A stretch of 64,000 nucleotides of DNA, taken from positions 147,970-211,969 of the forward strand of contig JAHJVE010000009.1 of the NCBI GenBank assembly GCA_018828385.1, given 5' to 3'. The translations under genes were made by a program, and so were the position numbers. The notes under the pieces were generated by a model. The model was not told the origin of the DNA. It was given only the letters and a program-made list of their open reading frames with translations, and ran no database searches. Positions 1-9,460 of the stretch are shown here, one piece after another (within the stretch, counting starts at the first letter, position 1; each line of letters starts with the position of its first letter). The stretch comes from Gammaproteobacteria bacterium (lineage in GTDB: Bacteria > Pseudomonadota > Gammaproteobacteria > Burkholderiales > Rhodocyclaceae).

Positions 1-2741
1 GGGGCGCGGGCGACGAAACCTTCGTTGGCAAGCTTGCCCTGGGCAATCGAAATGAGCTTTTCGAGCTTTTCGATTTCCTTGGCCAGGCGCACGCGTTCGG
101 CGGCGACGTCGATTTCCACCTTGAGCATGAGGCGGGTTTCACCGACCACGGCCACCGGTGCCATGGCATCGGCCGGCATGTCGTCGACGATCTGGACTTC
201 GGACAGCTTGCCGAGCGCTTTCAGAATATCCGCGAACTCGGAAATCTCGGCACCGCCGCCGGCGACCAGCAAAGGCATGCGCAGGGCGGGCGACACGTTC
301 ATCTCACCGCGCAGGTTGCGCGTCGCGTAGGCCAGGGCCTTGAGGCGCTCGACCTTGGCTTCCGAAGCCGGGTCGAGCTTGTATTCCTCGGCGCGCGGGT
401 AGGCGGCAAGCATGATCGAGTCGTGCGTCTTGCGGCCGGCGATGGGGGCCACGGTCTGCCACAGCTCTTCGGTGATGAAGGGAATCAGCGGGTGGGCCAG
501 ACGGAGGACGGCTTCCAGCGTGCGGACCACGGTCCGGCGGGCGCCGCGCTGCTGGGCGTCGTTGCCGGTCTGGATCTCGACCTTGGCGATTTCCAGATAC
601 CAGTCGCAGAACTCGTCCCAGATGAATTTGTAGATGGCCTGGGCGACGAGGTCGAAACGGTAGTCGGTGAAGTGCTGCTCGACTTCCTTCTCGACGCGCT
701 GCAACTGGCTGACGATCCAGCGGTCGGCGAAGCTGAATTCGAGCGGGGCGGAACCGCCGCAGGCCGGGCCGTTCTGCTGGTGTTCGAGGGCCAGGTCATG
801 ACCTTCGACGTTCATCAGCACGAAGCGCGTGGCGTTCCACAGCTTGTTGCAGAAATTGCGGTAGCCATCGCAGCGGTTGAGGTCGAACTTGATGTCGCGG
901 CCGGGCGAGGCGAGGCTGGCGAAGGTGAAGCGCAGGGCGTCGGTGCCGAAGGAAGCGATGCCTTCCGGGAACTCCTTCTTCGTCTTCTTGGCGATGCTCT
1001 CGGCTTGCTTCGGGTTCATCAGGCCGGTCGTGCGCTTTTCGATCAGCGCCTCGAGGCCGATGCCGTCGATCAGGTCGATCGGGTCGAGCACGTTGCCCTT
1101 CGATTTCGACATCTTCTGGCCTTCGCCATCGCGGATCAGGCCATGCACATAGACGTGCTTGAACGGGATCTGGCCGGTGATCTGCTTGGTCATCATGACC
1201 ATGCGGGCGACCCAGAAGAAGATGATGTCGAAACCGGTGACCAGTACGGTCGACGGCAAATATTGCTGCAAAATCGGGTTGGCGGCGTCGATGGCCTCGT
1301 CACCCGTCCAGTCCAGCGTCGAGAAGGGCCACAGGGCGGAGGAGAACCAGGTGTCGAGGACGTCTTCGTCGCGGCTCAGCGCACCGGTATAGCCCTGCTT
1401 GGCGGCTTCGGCCTTGGCTTCAGCCTCGTTGTGTGCAACGAAGACCTGGCCGTTGTCGCCATACCAGGCCGGAATCTGGTGGCCCCACCACAGCTGGCGG
1501 GAGATACACCAGTCCTGGATGTTGTTGAGCCACTGGTTGTAGGTATTGACCCAGTTTTCCGGATAGAACTTGATTTCGCCGGAATGGACGACGTCGAGCG
1601 CCTTCTCGGTGATCGACTTGCCATCGTCGCCTGGCTTGGACATGGCGACGAACCACTGGTCGGTAAGCATCGGCTCAATGACCACATTGGTCCGGTCGCC
1701 GCGCGGCACCTTGAGTTTGTGCTTGTCGGTCTTTTCGAGGATGCCGAGGGCTTCTAGGTCAGCGACGACGGCCTTGCGGGCGTCGAAACGGTCGAGCCCG
1801 CGGTATTTCTCGGGGGCGTTCTCGTTGATCTTGGCGTCGAGCGTCAGGATAGCAATCATCGCCAGACCATGGCGCTGGCCAACCGCATAGTCGTTGAAGT
1901 CATGCGCCGGCGTGACCTTGACGCAGCCAGTGCCGAATTCGAGATCGACGTAGCTGTCGGCGATGATCGGGATTTCGCGGTCGGTCAGCGGCAACTTCAC
2001 CATCTTGCCGATCATGTGCTTGTAGCGTTCGTCTTCCGGATGGACCATGACGGCCGTGTCGCCGAGCATGGTTTCCGGCCGAGTCGTGGCGACGACCAGG
2101 CTATCGCTGCCATCGGCCAGCGGATAGCGGATGTGCCACATGAAGCCGTCTTCTTCCTCCTGCACGACTTCGAGGTCGGACACGGCGGTGTGCAGCTTCG
2201 GGTCCCAGTTCACGAGGCGCTTGCCGCGGTAGATCAAACCTTCCTTGAACAGGCGGACGAAGGTTTCAGTGACGACCTTGTTCAACCCGGCATCCATCGT
2301 GAAGCGCTCGCGCTTCCAGTCCGGGCTGGTGCCCATGCGGCGCATCTGCTTGGTGATGGTGTTGCCGGAGTATTCCTTCCATTCCCAGACCTTTTCCAGG
2401 AACTTCTCGCGGCCGAGGTCGTGGCGCGAAATGCCCTGGGCATCCAGTTGGCGCTCGACGACGATCTGCGTCGCGATGCCGGCGTGGTCGGTGCCCGGCT
2501 GCCACAGGGTGTTGTGGCCGCGCATCCGGTAGTAGCGGGTCAGCGCGTCCATCAGCGTCTGGTTGAAGCCGTGGCCCATGTGCAGCGTGCCGGTCACATT
2601 CGGCGGCGGCAGCAGGATGCAGAAGTTTTCGTCAGCTGCCTTGCTGCGGTCGACGCCGGCAGCGAAGTAATTCTGGGCTTCCCACTCGGGGTACCAGCGG
2701 CGTTCAATGTCGGCGGGTTCGAAGGCTTTGGCGAGTTCCAT
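1..2741 (-). CDS. valS: Valine--tRNA ligase (3' end beyond window)
   Basis: Cytoplasmic class I aminoacyl-tRNA synthetase that charges tRNA-Val. The reading frame runs leftwards from an ATG at 2741 and stays open to the window edge, giving about 913 codons; full ValS is usually near 940-950, so only the C-terminal coiled-coil end is missing. The class I signature is seen as HMGH at residues 54-57 and the second signature as KMSKS at about residues 543-547, followed by GNVLDP. The protein begins [20 protein letters not shown], typical of the family. It is the last gene of a minus-strand run with holC and pepA. Confidence 0.97.
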   Translation of the reverse strand, partial: MELAKAFEPADIERRWYPEWEAQNYFAAGVDRSKAADENFCILLPPPNVTGTLHMGHGFNQTLMDALTRYYRMRGHNTLWQPGTDHAGIATQIVVERQLDAQGISRHDLGREKFLEKVWEWKEYSGNTITKQMRRMGTSPDWKRERFTMDAGLNKVVTETFVRLFKEGLIYRGKRLVNWDPKLHTAVSDLEVVQEEEDGFMWHIRYPLADGSDSLVVATTRPETMLGDTAVMVHPEDERYKHMIGKMVKLPLTDREIPIIADSYVDLEFGTGCVKVTPAHDFNDYAVGQRHGLAMIAILTLDAKINENAPEKYRGLDRFDARKAVVADLEALGILEKTDKHKLKVPRGDRTNVVIEPMLTDQWFVAMSKPGDDGKSITEKALDVVHSGEIKFYPENWVNTYNQWLNNIQDWCISRQLWWGHQIPAWYGDNGQVFVAHNEAEAKAEAAKQGYTGALSRDEDVLDTWFSSALWPFSTLDWTGDEAIDAANPILQQYLPSTVLVTGFDIIFFWVARMVMMTKQITGQIPFKHVYVHGLIRDGEGQKMSKSKGNVLDPIDLIDGIGLEALIEKRTTGLMNPKQAESIAKKTKKEFPEGIASFGTDALRFTFASLASPGRDIKFDLNRCDGYRNFCNKLWNATRFVLMNVEGHDLALEHQQNGPACGGSAPLEFSFADRWIVSQLQRVEKEVEQHFTDYRFDLVAQAIYKFIWDEFCDWYLEIAKVEIQTGNDAQQRGARRTVVRTLEAVLRLAHPLIPFITEELWQTVAPIAGRKTHDSIMLAAYPRAEEYKLDPASEAKVERLKALAYATRNLRGEMNVSPALRMPLLVAGGGAEISEFADILKALGKLSEVQIVDDMPADAMAPVAVVGETRLMLKVEIDVAAERVRLAKEIEKLEKLISIAQGKLANEGFVARA

Positions 2742-2771
2742 GGGCTTGTCGGAAAAGGGGAAAACCCGCGA

Positions 2772-2777
2772 TTATAC
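2772..2777 (-). promoter_or_regulatory. Probable -10 box for valS
   Basis: A perfect TATAAT on the minus strand lies about 31 bases before the valS start codon. I do not see a good -35 hexamer at 16-18 bases from it, so the promoter is tentative. Confidence 0.4.
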
Positions 2778-2800
2778 CCGCGATTGGTAGCTGGCCTGGC

Positions 2801-4345
2801 CTACTGCTTCGGTGTCTCCATGATCGCCGTGCCCCAGCTCGATGTCCGGTAGCCGAGCGGTCGCCACAGGTGCTGCCAGGGCAGCTCGACGATCTCCGGC
2901 GGTTTCAGGGGGTGCGCGGCTGCCGTGATATTGCGCAAATCAGCAGGCATCTCGGCGTTCTTGTTTGAGGCGGGCCAGACAACGGCGATTTTTTTATCGT
3001 CACCGGCCGGGGTGGGCAGGCCGGGCATCACGACACGGGAGTCGGGGAAAAAGCGGCGCAGGTTCCCGCCGACGTGGGGGTCGTTGACGATGATCGTTCC
3101 CCGGTCAAAACCCTGCTCGCGCAGCTTGTCGGCGAGTTCGGGGTAGGGCACGGCCCAGCGGCAGCGCGAGCAGAACGGCTCGTAGACGAAGAGGTTGCCG
3201 CTGCGCACGGCATAGGCGGTAATCGTGAACCCGAGCAGGACGGCCATGAATACCCGAACGCGGCGCGGCGTAGGGTTGGTTTCACGCGCTTTCTCGGTCA
3301 GCCAGGGAATGGCGATGACAAGCATCGGCAGGATGCTGTGCACCGCGTAGTTGGAACGCGAATAGAGCAGGCCGTTGAAGAGGACAAGTCCGCTCAGTTC
3401 GATGAGCAGAATGTGGAACAGGAACAGCTTCGGGTCGAAGGTGAGCGGATCGGCCGAACGTAGCCGGGATTGCCGGAAAATTGTCCGGAAGATAGCCGGA
3501 AAGACCATCGGCAGGATCACGGCATAGGGTGCCAGGACGAGCAGCGGAAAGGTCAGGGCATCGCGCAGGCCGCGGGCAATGCCGGCCGGCGTATGGGCGG
3601 GGATTTCGGGGAGCAGGTCGGTGCCGAGGGATATTAAACGTTGCGGATCGGCGGCAACCCAGAGGGCGTAGGGGGCGACGATCAGCAGGGTGACCGGCAG
3701 CGATGCCAGCATCGGCAGCGCGAACACCGTTTTTCGCATGGATGGCTGCAGCCAGGCGGCGAGCAACGTGGCGAACAGGGCAAAGACGTAGATGTGCTCG
3801 GTGAGCAGGCCCAGCCCGATCAGCCCCGCCAACAGCAGGTAGTTGCCGCGGCTCGGTCGATCAACAAGGCGAAAGACGGCCCAGACGGTAGCAACGGCCA
3901 GCACCATGGCGCCGACGCGATGGGTAAAGCCTTCGTGAAATCGCCAGAAAATCTGGTAGACCGTGGCCATCGATTCGACGGCGATGAACGCCCACAGCGC
4001 GCTTTGCGTGATTTTGTGGGTTATTTGAAAAAGACAGCCGGCCATGCCGACGAGCAGGGCGTACTTGAGAATCAGGAAGCTTGGCAGGCCGCTGCCGAAA
4101 ACCTGCTGCACGAACCATGTCGCCCAGTCGTAAAGCGGGCCATGCTGGACGTTGTAGCCCGGCGCGAGGGTCTGGGCCAGCAGGTTGTCGAGCGGGTCGT
4201 CTTCGCCGAGATTGCCTGAGGAAAACAGGCGGGTCAGGGCGTGAATCGAGGCATAGATGGCGACAAGCACCATGACGCCAGGCAAGGTAAAAGGAAAGCG
4301 GGGGGCCGCCGTCGAGGCGGGGGCGGATGAATTGCTCGGTTTCAT
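2801..4345 (-). CDS. GT39-family membrane glycosyltransferase
   Basis: A 514-residue protein with a short polar N-terminus and about ten hydrophobic segments, the architecture of ArnT/PMT-type enzymes that move a sugar from a polyprenyl-phosphate donor in the inner membrane. The first large periplasmic loop carries an acidic pair and the sequence GPLYDW (around residues 47-75, GEDDPL then HGPLYDW), the region that holds the catalytic acidic residues in the GT39 superfamily. The acceptor cannot be deduced. It lies between valS and a small acidic protein, all on the minus strand, but with a 55-base gap to valS it may be transcribed separately. The GT39 assignment rests on topology and motif only. 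Confidence 0.72.
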   Translation of the reverse strand: MKPSNSSAPASTAAPRFPFTLPGVMVLVAIYASIHALTRLFSSGNLGEDDPLDNLLAQTLAPGYNVQHGPLYDWATWFVQQVFGSGLPSFLILKYALLVGMAGCLFQITHKITQSALWAFIAVESMATVYQIFWRFHEGFTHRVGAMVLAVATVWAVFRLVDRPSRGNYLLLAGLIGLGLLTEHIYVFALFATLLAAWLQPSMRKTVFALPMLASLPVTLLIVAPYALWVAADPQRLISLGTDLLPEIPAHTPAGIARGLRDALTFPLLVLAPYAVILPMVFPAIFRTIFRQSRLRSADPLTFDPKLFLFHILLIELSGLVLFNGLLYSRSNYAVHSILPMLVIAIPWLTEKARETNPTPRRVRVFMAVLLGFTITAYAVRSGNLFVYEPFCSRCRWAVPYPELADKLREQGFDRGTIIVNDPHVGGNLRRFFPDSRVVMPGLPTPAGDDKKIAVVWPASNKNAEMPADLRNITAAAHPLKPPEIVELPWQHLWRPLGYRTSSWGTAIMETPKQ

Positions 4346-4381
4346 GGGGTGACGGCCTTCTCGGCCGTGATCGTGTGCTGA

Positions 4382-4756
4382 CTAACTGTTCTCGATCATT
4401 TCCTGCTCAGCCAGAAATTCCCGGATGGTCGAGCTGATGATTTCAGGAAGGACGGCCTTGATCCGCTCCTCAATGCGGCCGGCGAGTTCGTTGATGACCT
4501 GTTCGCGCATGGCATGGTCATCGGCGGATACTTCGTCAGGCCAGGTCTGAGCGGCCTCGGTCGTCGGATCGAAGGCTTCGGTGCCCGATTCGGGCTGGGT
4601 CTCGTTCTCAGACATCGGCTCGATGTCGGTGAGAACCGGAATATCGTCGAACAGATCGATGCTGTCTGTCAGCACCGGGATGTCGTCAAATTCGTGGTCG
4701 CTCTGGCGTCTGCGCTGCATCAGGGCATCGGCGCGGGCAATGATCGGGCTGGGCAC
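4382..4756 (-). CDS. Small acidic protein of unknown function
   Basis: A 124-residue, acidic protein without a signal peptide or membrane segment. It contains an internal direct repeat, FDDIPVLTD at about residues 22-30 and again DDIPVLTD at about 37-44. The C-terminal half (about 75-124) is predicted helical by eye and rich in Glu and Ile. It sits 9 bases after holC on the same strand, so it is probably co-transcribed with pepA-holC and valS, an arrangement I recall for other betaproteobacteria. I do not recognise a named domain and assign no function. Confidence 0.75.
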   Translation of the reverse strand: MPSPIIARADALMQRRRQSDHEFDDIPVLTDSIDLFDDIPVLTDIEPMSENETQPESGTEAFDPTTEAAQTWPDEVSADDHAMREQVINELAGRIEERIKAVLPEIISSTIREFLAEQEMIENS

Positions 4757-4765
4757 GCGGTTTCC

Positions 4766-5188
4766 TTAGCGGTCGCTGAGATCGAAGTAACGGACTTCGT
4801 AACCGCGATCCTTGTAGAACTTGACGCGATCCCGGGCGGCTGTGCGGTCGCTCTCTTCCTGACCAACAACTTCGATCAGGCTTTCGAAACGCGAAAAACC
4901 GGGCGGGACTTCCTGGCTCAGGTTCATCAGGCGTTCGTCCTGCGCGATGCTGTCCAGCTTGTCGGTGATCAGGATGGGCGTTTCCGGAGCCAGCGGCGAA
5001 TCAGCCCGGCAATGCGGCACGAAACTGAGTGCGGAATGTGTCCACAGCATGCGGTCGACGCTGCTGGCGACCGCATTATCGACAGCGTACACCAACATCG
5101 GCTTTTTCTTGGCATAAGCGCCACTCAGCAAGGCGCAGGCCGCGGCGATCTTGTCTGCCGCGCCGTGATAGAAAAAAACCTGCGTCAA
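4766..5188 (-). CDS. holC: DNA polymerase III chi subunit
   Basis: A 140-residue protein starting MTQVFFYHG, matching HolC, the clamp-loader accessory subunit that pairs with psi (HolD) and contacts single-stranded DNA-binding protein at the replication fork. The length agrees with the family. Its ATG overlaps the pepA stop codon by four bases, so the two are translationally coupled; pepA-holC-valS is a common order in proteobacteria. The conserved central stretch includes ILITDKLD at about residues 72-79. Confidence 0.92.
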   Translation of the reverse strand: MTQVFFYHGAADKIAAACALLSGAYAKKKPMLVYAVDNAVASSVDRMLWTHSALSFVPHCRADSPLAPETPILITDKLDSIAQDERLMNLSQEVPPGFSRFESLIEVVGQEESDRTAARDRVKFYKDRGYEVRYFDLSDR

Positions 5189-6681
5189 TTGAGCTTGCCT
5201 GCGCGCTGCAGCAGGTAATGCGTCAACAAGGGAACTGGCCGGCCCGTGGCACCCTTGTTGGCACCGGATTTCCAGGCTGTGCCGGCGATGTCGAGGTGCG
5301 CCCAGTCAAATTTCTTGGTGAAACGCGACAGGAAACAGGCGGCCGTAACGGCCCCGCCCCAGCGACCGCCAATATTGGCCATGTCGGCAAACGGACTTTT
5401 CAGCAGTTCTTGGTAGTCGTCCCACAGCGGCATGTGCCAGGCGCGATCATGAGCTTCTTCGCCAGCATCGAGCAGTTCGCGAGCCAGACCATCCTTGTTG
5501 GCGAACAGACCGGTGGCCACGCCACCCAGAGCGACGACGCAGGCTCCGGTGAGCGTGGCAACATCGATCACCGTGTCGGGGTCGAAACGCTCGGCATAGG
5601 TCAGCGCATCGCACAGGATCAAGCGACCTTCGGCGTCGGTGTTGAGGATTTCTATGGTCTGGCTGGACATCGACGTGACGATATCACCCGGTCGCGTCGC
5701 CTTGCCGTCAGGCATGTTTTCGGTTGCCGGAACGATGACGGTCAGATTGATCGGCAAGGCCATCTTGGCAACGGCATGCATGGTGCCGAGCACACTAGCG
5801 GCGCCGCACATGTCGTATTTCATTTCGTCCATTTCGGCACCGGGTTTCAGGGAAATGCCGCCGGTGTCGAAAGTGACCCCCTTGCCAACGAGAACGATCG
5901 GCTTTTCAGTCGCCTTGGCGCCCTTGTAGCTGAGAACGATGAGTTTGGGTGGCTGGTGCGAACCATGGGCAACGGCGAGCAGGGAATGCATGCCCAGTTT
6001 TTCCATGTCGGCGCGATCGAGAATTTCGCAGCCGAGCTTGAATTCCTCAGCCATGATCTGGGCCTGCTCGGCCAGGTAAGTCGGGTGGCAGATGTTGGGT
6101 GGCAAGTTTCCCAGGGTCTTGGTCATGGCGACGCCTTCGCCTATGGCCAGGCCCTGGCTCAGGGCTTCCTCAGCGGGTGCCAGTTCATTGCGCCGCTCGA
6201 CGCTAAAGGTCAGCTTGCGCAATGGTCGGCGAACATCTTCCTTCTTGCTCTTGAATTGCTCGAATTTGTAGGTCGAGTCCAGTGCAGCCATCGTGGCCTG
6301 ACGAATCCGCCAGCCAATGCTGCGTTTTTTGACGGGCAGTTCGGTTAGGAAGATGGAGGCGTCAAAAGCACCGGTTTCATTGAGTACCTTGACGGTCGCG
6401 CTGATTGCGCTGCTGAATTCCTTCTCACGAAAATCTTTTTCCTTGCCCAGGCCAACGAGCAGGATGCGGTCGCACAGCGTACCGGGGACACTGTGCAGCA
6501 ACAGGGTGCTGCAAGATTTGCCTTCCATGTCACCGCGTCGGACGATGTCGGCAATGTGACCACCGGATGCCTTGTCGAGCAGTTCCGCCGCAAGCGTCAT
6601 TTTCCTCGATTCAAAAACCCCGACAACGACGCAACCGCAACGCTGTTTCTCCGGGCTGCCACTTTTTATGCTAAATTCCAC
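5185..6681 (-). CDS. pepA: Leucyl aminopeptidase
   Basis: M17 dizinc/dimanganese leucine aminopeptidase of 498 residues that removes N-terminal amino acids from peptides; in E. coli PepA also binds DNA at Xer sites and carAB. The metal-binding and catalytic segments are seen: GVTFDTGGISLKPG at about residues 268-281 and the hallmark NTDAEGRL at about 348-355. The start is a GTG at 6681 (MEFSIKSGSPEKQR...), preceded on the minus strand by AGGAGC. It is divergent from lptF with a 72-base gap, again a standard arrangement. Confidence 0.96.
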   Translation of the reverse strand: MEFSIKSGSPEKQRCGCVVVGVFESRKMTLAAELLDKASGGHIADIVRRGDMEGKSCSTLLLHSVPGTLCDRILLVGLGKEKDFREKEFSSAISATVKVLNETGAFDASIFLTELPVKKRSIGWRIRQATMAALDSTYKFEQFKSKKEDVRRPLRKLTFSVERRNELAPAEEALSQGLAIGEGVAMTKTLGNLPPNICHPTYLAEQAQIMAEEFKLGCEILDRADMEKLGMHSLLAVAHGSHQPPKLIVLSYKGAKATEKPIVLVGKGVTFDTGGISLKPGAEMDEMKYDMCGAASVLGTMHAVAKMALPINLTVIVPATENMPDGKATRPGDIVTSMSSQTIEILNTDAEGRLILCDALTYAERFDPDTVIDVATLTGACVVALGGVATGLFANKDGLARELLDAGEEAHDRAWHMPLWDDYQELLKSPFADMANIGGRWGGAVTAACFLSRFTKKFDWAHLDIAGTAWKSGANKGATGRPVPLLTHYLLQRAGKLN

Positions 6682-6753
6682 AAGCTGCTCCTGATCAAGG
6701 AAATATCAGTTTCCGAGGGTTTATCCTCGCATTTTTTTCGGTTTCGTCAAAGC

Positions 6754-7839
6754 ATGATATTCGAACGCGCCGCACGGCGCGAATTTGCTCAGGCAGCCGC
6801 CGGCATCAGTGTTGCGCTGCTGGCGATCCTGGCCTCCATATTGTTGATTCGCCTGCTGAAAGAGGCCGTCGGAGGGCGCATTGTGCCCGAGGCGGTTGCC
6901 TCGCTGCTCGGCTTCGCCTTGCTGAACTTCATGCCACTGGTGCTGAGTCTGATGCTATTCGTATCGATCCTGCTCAGTCTGACGCGCGCTTACCGAGATT
7001 CGGAAATGGTCGTGTGGAGCACCTGCGGTTTGCCGCTTACGGCGTGGCTACGGCCCGTGCTCAAATTTGCCCTGCCTTTCGTTCTAGTTATCGCTGCATT
7101 GGCCGGATTTCTCTCGCCGTGGGCAAATTTCAATACCGCGCAGTACCGGCAGGTACTTTCGGCACGTAGCGATGTTTCGCAGGTTTCCCCGGGGGTTTTT
7201 CAGGAGTCCAAGGCCGGTCGACGGGTTTTCTTCGTTGAAGCCCTGGATGAGGGGGCGGCGTTGCTCGGGAATATCTTCGTCGCAGGTTTCCAGGATGGAA
7301 AACTGGGCGTCGTCGTGTCCGATCAGGGTTATCAGGAGTTTGCCGAAAACGGCGACCGCTTTGTCGTTCTCGAAAACGGGCGCCGATACGAAGTCGAGCC
7401 GGGATCTCCAGAGTTTCGTGTGATGGAATTCGAACGATATCGGGTGCGTACCGAGGATGGCCAAGCCAAGCCCACGGAGCCGCTACCCAATCGCCTGTCG
7501 TTGCCAGAGTTGCTCAAGGACGATAGCAACAAGGCGCGCGGCGAACTTCTCTGGCGTATCGGGATACCGGTGTCGGCGCTGATCCTGGCGTTGCTGGCAA
7601 TCCCACTCTCTTACGTTAACCCGCGTGCAGGCCGTTCAGCGAACATGTTGATTGCGGTGCTTATCTATGCGATTTACAGCAATCTGTTGTGGGTTGCCCA
7701 GGCTTGGGTCGCTCAAGGCAAGTTGCCATTCTGGATCGGTGTCTGGGTTATTCACGCCGCCATGTTGATACCGCTCGTGCTGCTCTTTTACCGCCGCATT
7801 GCCGTGCGCATGCCCTGGCAGAGGGCGTCCTGTGTTTAA
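6754..7839 (+). CDS. lptF: LPS export ABC transporter permease LptF
   Basis: Inner-membrane permease subunit of the LptB2FG transporter that pulls lipopolysaccharide from the inner membrane towards the LptC/A/D bridge. The protein has 361 residues from ATG 6754 (MIFERAARREFAQAAAG), with the family layout of three N-terminal membrane helices, a periplasmic jellyroll domain of about 160 residues, and three C-terminal helices. An upstream in-frame extension to 6493 overlaps pepA and is unlike the family, so I chose 6754. Its stop overlaps the start of lptG. Confidence 0.94.
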   Translation: MIFERAARREFAQAAAGISVALLAILASILLIRLLKEAVGGRIVPEAVASLLGFALLNFMPLVLSLMLFVSILLSLTRAYRDSEMVVWSTCGLPLTAWLRPVLKFALPFVLVIAALAGFLSPWANFNTAQYRQVLSARSDVSQVSPGVFQESKAGRRVFFVEALDEGAALLGNIFVAGFQDGKLGVVVSDQGYQEFAENGDRFVVLENGRRYEVEPGSPEFRVMEFERYRVRTEDGQAKPTEPLPNRLSLPELLKDDSNKARGELLWRIGIPVSALILALLAIPLSYVNPRAGRSANMLIAVLIYAIYSNLLWVAQAWVAQGKLPFWIGVWVIHAAMLIPLVLLFYRRIAVRMPWQRASCV

Positions 7840-8917
7840 GGTCAATACGCATCAGCGTTACCTGATGCGGGAAGTGCTCGCTGCGGTGCTGCTCGTTCTG
7901 CTTGCTTTCCTCGCGCTATTCAGTTTTTTCAATTTCGTAGATGAATTGCGCAATGTGGGGCGGGCTGATTACACCGCTGCTCGAGCCGCACTGTTTGTGG
8001 CGCTTGGCTTGCCAGGGCTGGTTTACGAACTGATACCGATTGCCACCCTGATCGGGACTTTATATGCCCTGTCTACACTGGCCAGGCATTCCGAACTAAC
8101 GGTTCTGCGGGCATCCGGTCTGGCAACCTCAGACTTGTTGAAGACGCTCTTTCGCGCAGCGGCCTTGCTTGCCTTGCTGACTTATGTTTTTGGTGAGGTG
8201 CTGGTGCCGTTTAGCGAGCGACTGGCTCAAGAAATCAAGGCGAAGGCACTGAGCAAGGTGGTGGCGCGTAGCGGTCTGGAAAGTGGCTTGTGGATCAAAG
8301 ACGGGCGCAGTTTTATAAATATTCGCAAGGTCAATCCGGATGCCTCGCTGGAAGGTGTCCGCATCTACCGTTTTACGGCTGAAAACACCCTGGAATCGGT
8401 CACCGACGCTCAGCAGGCCAGCTTCCAGTTGCCTGACCACTGGATTTTGAAGGGCGTGGTCCGGACTATTCTTGAGGCTGATTCCTCGCGTGTTGAATCA
8501 AGCGAGATGGCGGATTGGCGTTCTGCGGTCAACCCGGATTTATTGGCAATTTTGACAATCGCACCGGAGCGGATGTCTCTCTATAGCCTGTTCAATTACA
8601 CCCGGCATCTGGTGGATAACAAGCAGAAGGCGGAGCGCTATCAGATTGCCCTCTGGAAAAAACTTGTCTATCCGCTGACTGCCCTGGTTATGGTTGCCTT
8701 GGCGCTACCCTTCGGTTATTCCCATGACCGCGTCGGCGGCGTCAGTCTGAAAATTTTTGCTGGCGTCATGCTGGGCATACTCTTCTACGCCTTGAATGGT
8801 CTGTTTTCCAATCTCGGCGTGATCAATTCGTGGCCGCCGTTCGCCAGCGCCACGGCACCTGCGGCGCTGTTTCTGCTGACGGCGATGGGCATGCTGTGGT
8901 GGGTCGAGCGTCGATAG
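7832..8917 (+). CDS. lptG: LPS export ABC transporter permease LptG
   Basis: Partner permease of LptF in the lipopolysaccharide exporter. I place the start at GTG 7832 (FKVNTHQRYLMREVL...), which overlaps the lptF stop and is preceded by AGAGGG; 361 residues result. An ATG at 7865 within MREVL is an alternative. The N-terminal helices, the central periplasmic domain and the C-terminal segment with FGYSHDRVGGVSLKIF fit LptG. The stop codon abuts the stop of the convergent RDD gene with no bases between them. Confidence 0.93.
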   Translation: MFKVNTHQRYLMREVLAAVLLVLLAFLALFSFFNFVDELRNVGRADYTAARAALFVALGLPGLVYELIPIATLIGTLYALSTLARHSELTVLRASGLATSDLLKTLFRAAALLALLTYVFGEVLVPFSERLAQEIKAKALSKVVARSGLESGLWIKDGRSFINIRKVNPDASLEGVRIYRFTAENTLESVTDAQQASFQLPDHWILKGVVRTILEADSSRVESSEMADWRSAVNPDLLAILTIAPERMSLYSLFNYTRHLVDNKQKAERYQIALWKKLVYPLTALVMVALALPFGYSHDRVGGVSLKIFAGVMLGILFYALNGLFSNLGVINSWPPFASATAPAALFLLTAMGMLWWVERR

Positions 8918-9331
8918 TCAGTCTGTGCTGACAATTCGTGTTCCGGCAATGCGGTCGTGCAGAAACTGTCCATCCTTGTCGAATAACGCCCAGACTATTC
9001 CGATGCCGAGGAACAGAATGCTCGGCCACGCGGCCAGGTAGCGAAGAACTGCCTGCAAGGGGCGGATTGCCGAGCCTTCGTTGGAGATCAGGCGCAGCTT
9101 CCACGTCTTCATTGGCAGCGTTTGTCCGCCGTTAAGCCAGCACCAGACAAAATAGGCCAAAAGCAACAGCACGACATGAAGCCAGAGCATCCTTGGGGTA
9201 AGCGCGAAGTTGAATCCCGAGAGGACGATTTGTGGAAGTAGAAAGCCGATCAGCAAGATTGAAAATACAACCAGGCTTTCATACAGCATGCAGACAAGGC
9301 GGCGTCTGATACCGGAAGGTGATTTTGGCAT
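8918..9331 (-). CDS. RDD family membrane protein
   Basis: A 137-residue protein with three or four hydrophobic segments (about 15-38, 48-65, 90-112) and the RDD-family pattern: an arginine-rich start (RRRLVCMLYE), GGQTLPMKTWKLRLI in the middle and HDRIAGTRIV near the end, in which the Arg/Asp positions name the family. The function is not known; some RDD proteins affect ion transport. It lies tail-to-tail with lptG and follows the sigma factor on the minus strand. Confidence 0.88.
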   Translation of the reverse strand: MPKSPSGIRRRLVCMLYESLVVFSILLIGFLLPQIVLSGFNFALTPRMLWLHVVLLLLAYFVWCWLNGGQTLPMKTWKLRLISNEGSAIRPLQAVLRYLAAWPSILFLGIGIVWALFDKDGQFLHDRIAGTRIVSTD

Positions 9332-9460
9332 TGATGTTTGCTTCTGTTAGCGGCTGGGACCTGGCTTGTTGAATTCCCGGCAATTGTTGATGAGTCGATA
9401 GCGGCGTTTGTCGCCAGGTTCAAAAAAGCGTCCCGCATTTGCTTGTGCAGCAATCTTCGT
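9332..9460 (-). other. Gene-poor gap with possible ORF remnants
   Basis: The 129 bases between the sigma factor and the RDD gene contain no full-length gene. Immediately after the sigma factor an ATG opens MNEDCCTSKCGTLF and then stops; in the next frame a stop-free stretch of about 37 codons ends EFNKPGPSR. From memory, related bacteria carry small DUF3619 and DUF3106 genes between these two neighbours. These frames could be decayed remains, but the match is too weak to claim. Confidence 0.3.

Noticed and set aside
423..1757. Long plus-strand open frame opposite valS
   Set aside because: Antisense shadow of valS; the minus-strand frame has the HIGH and KMSKS motifs.
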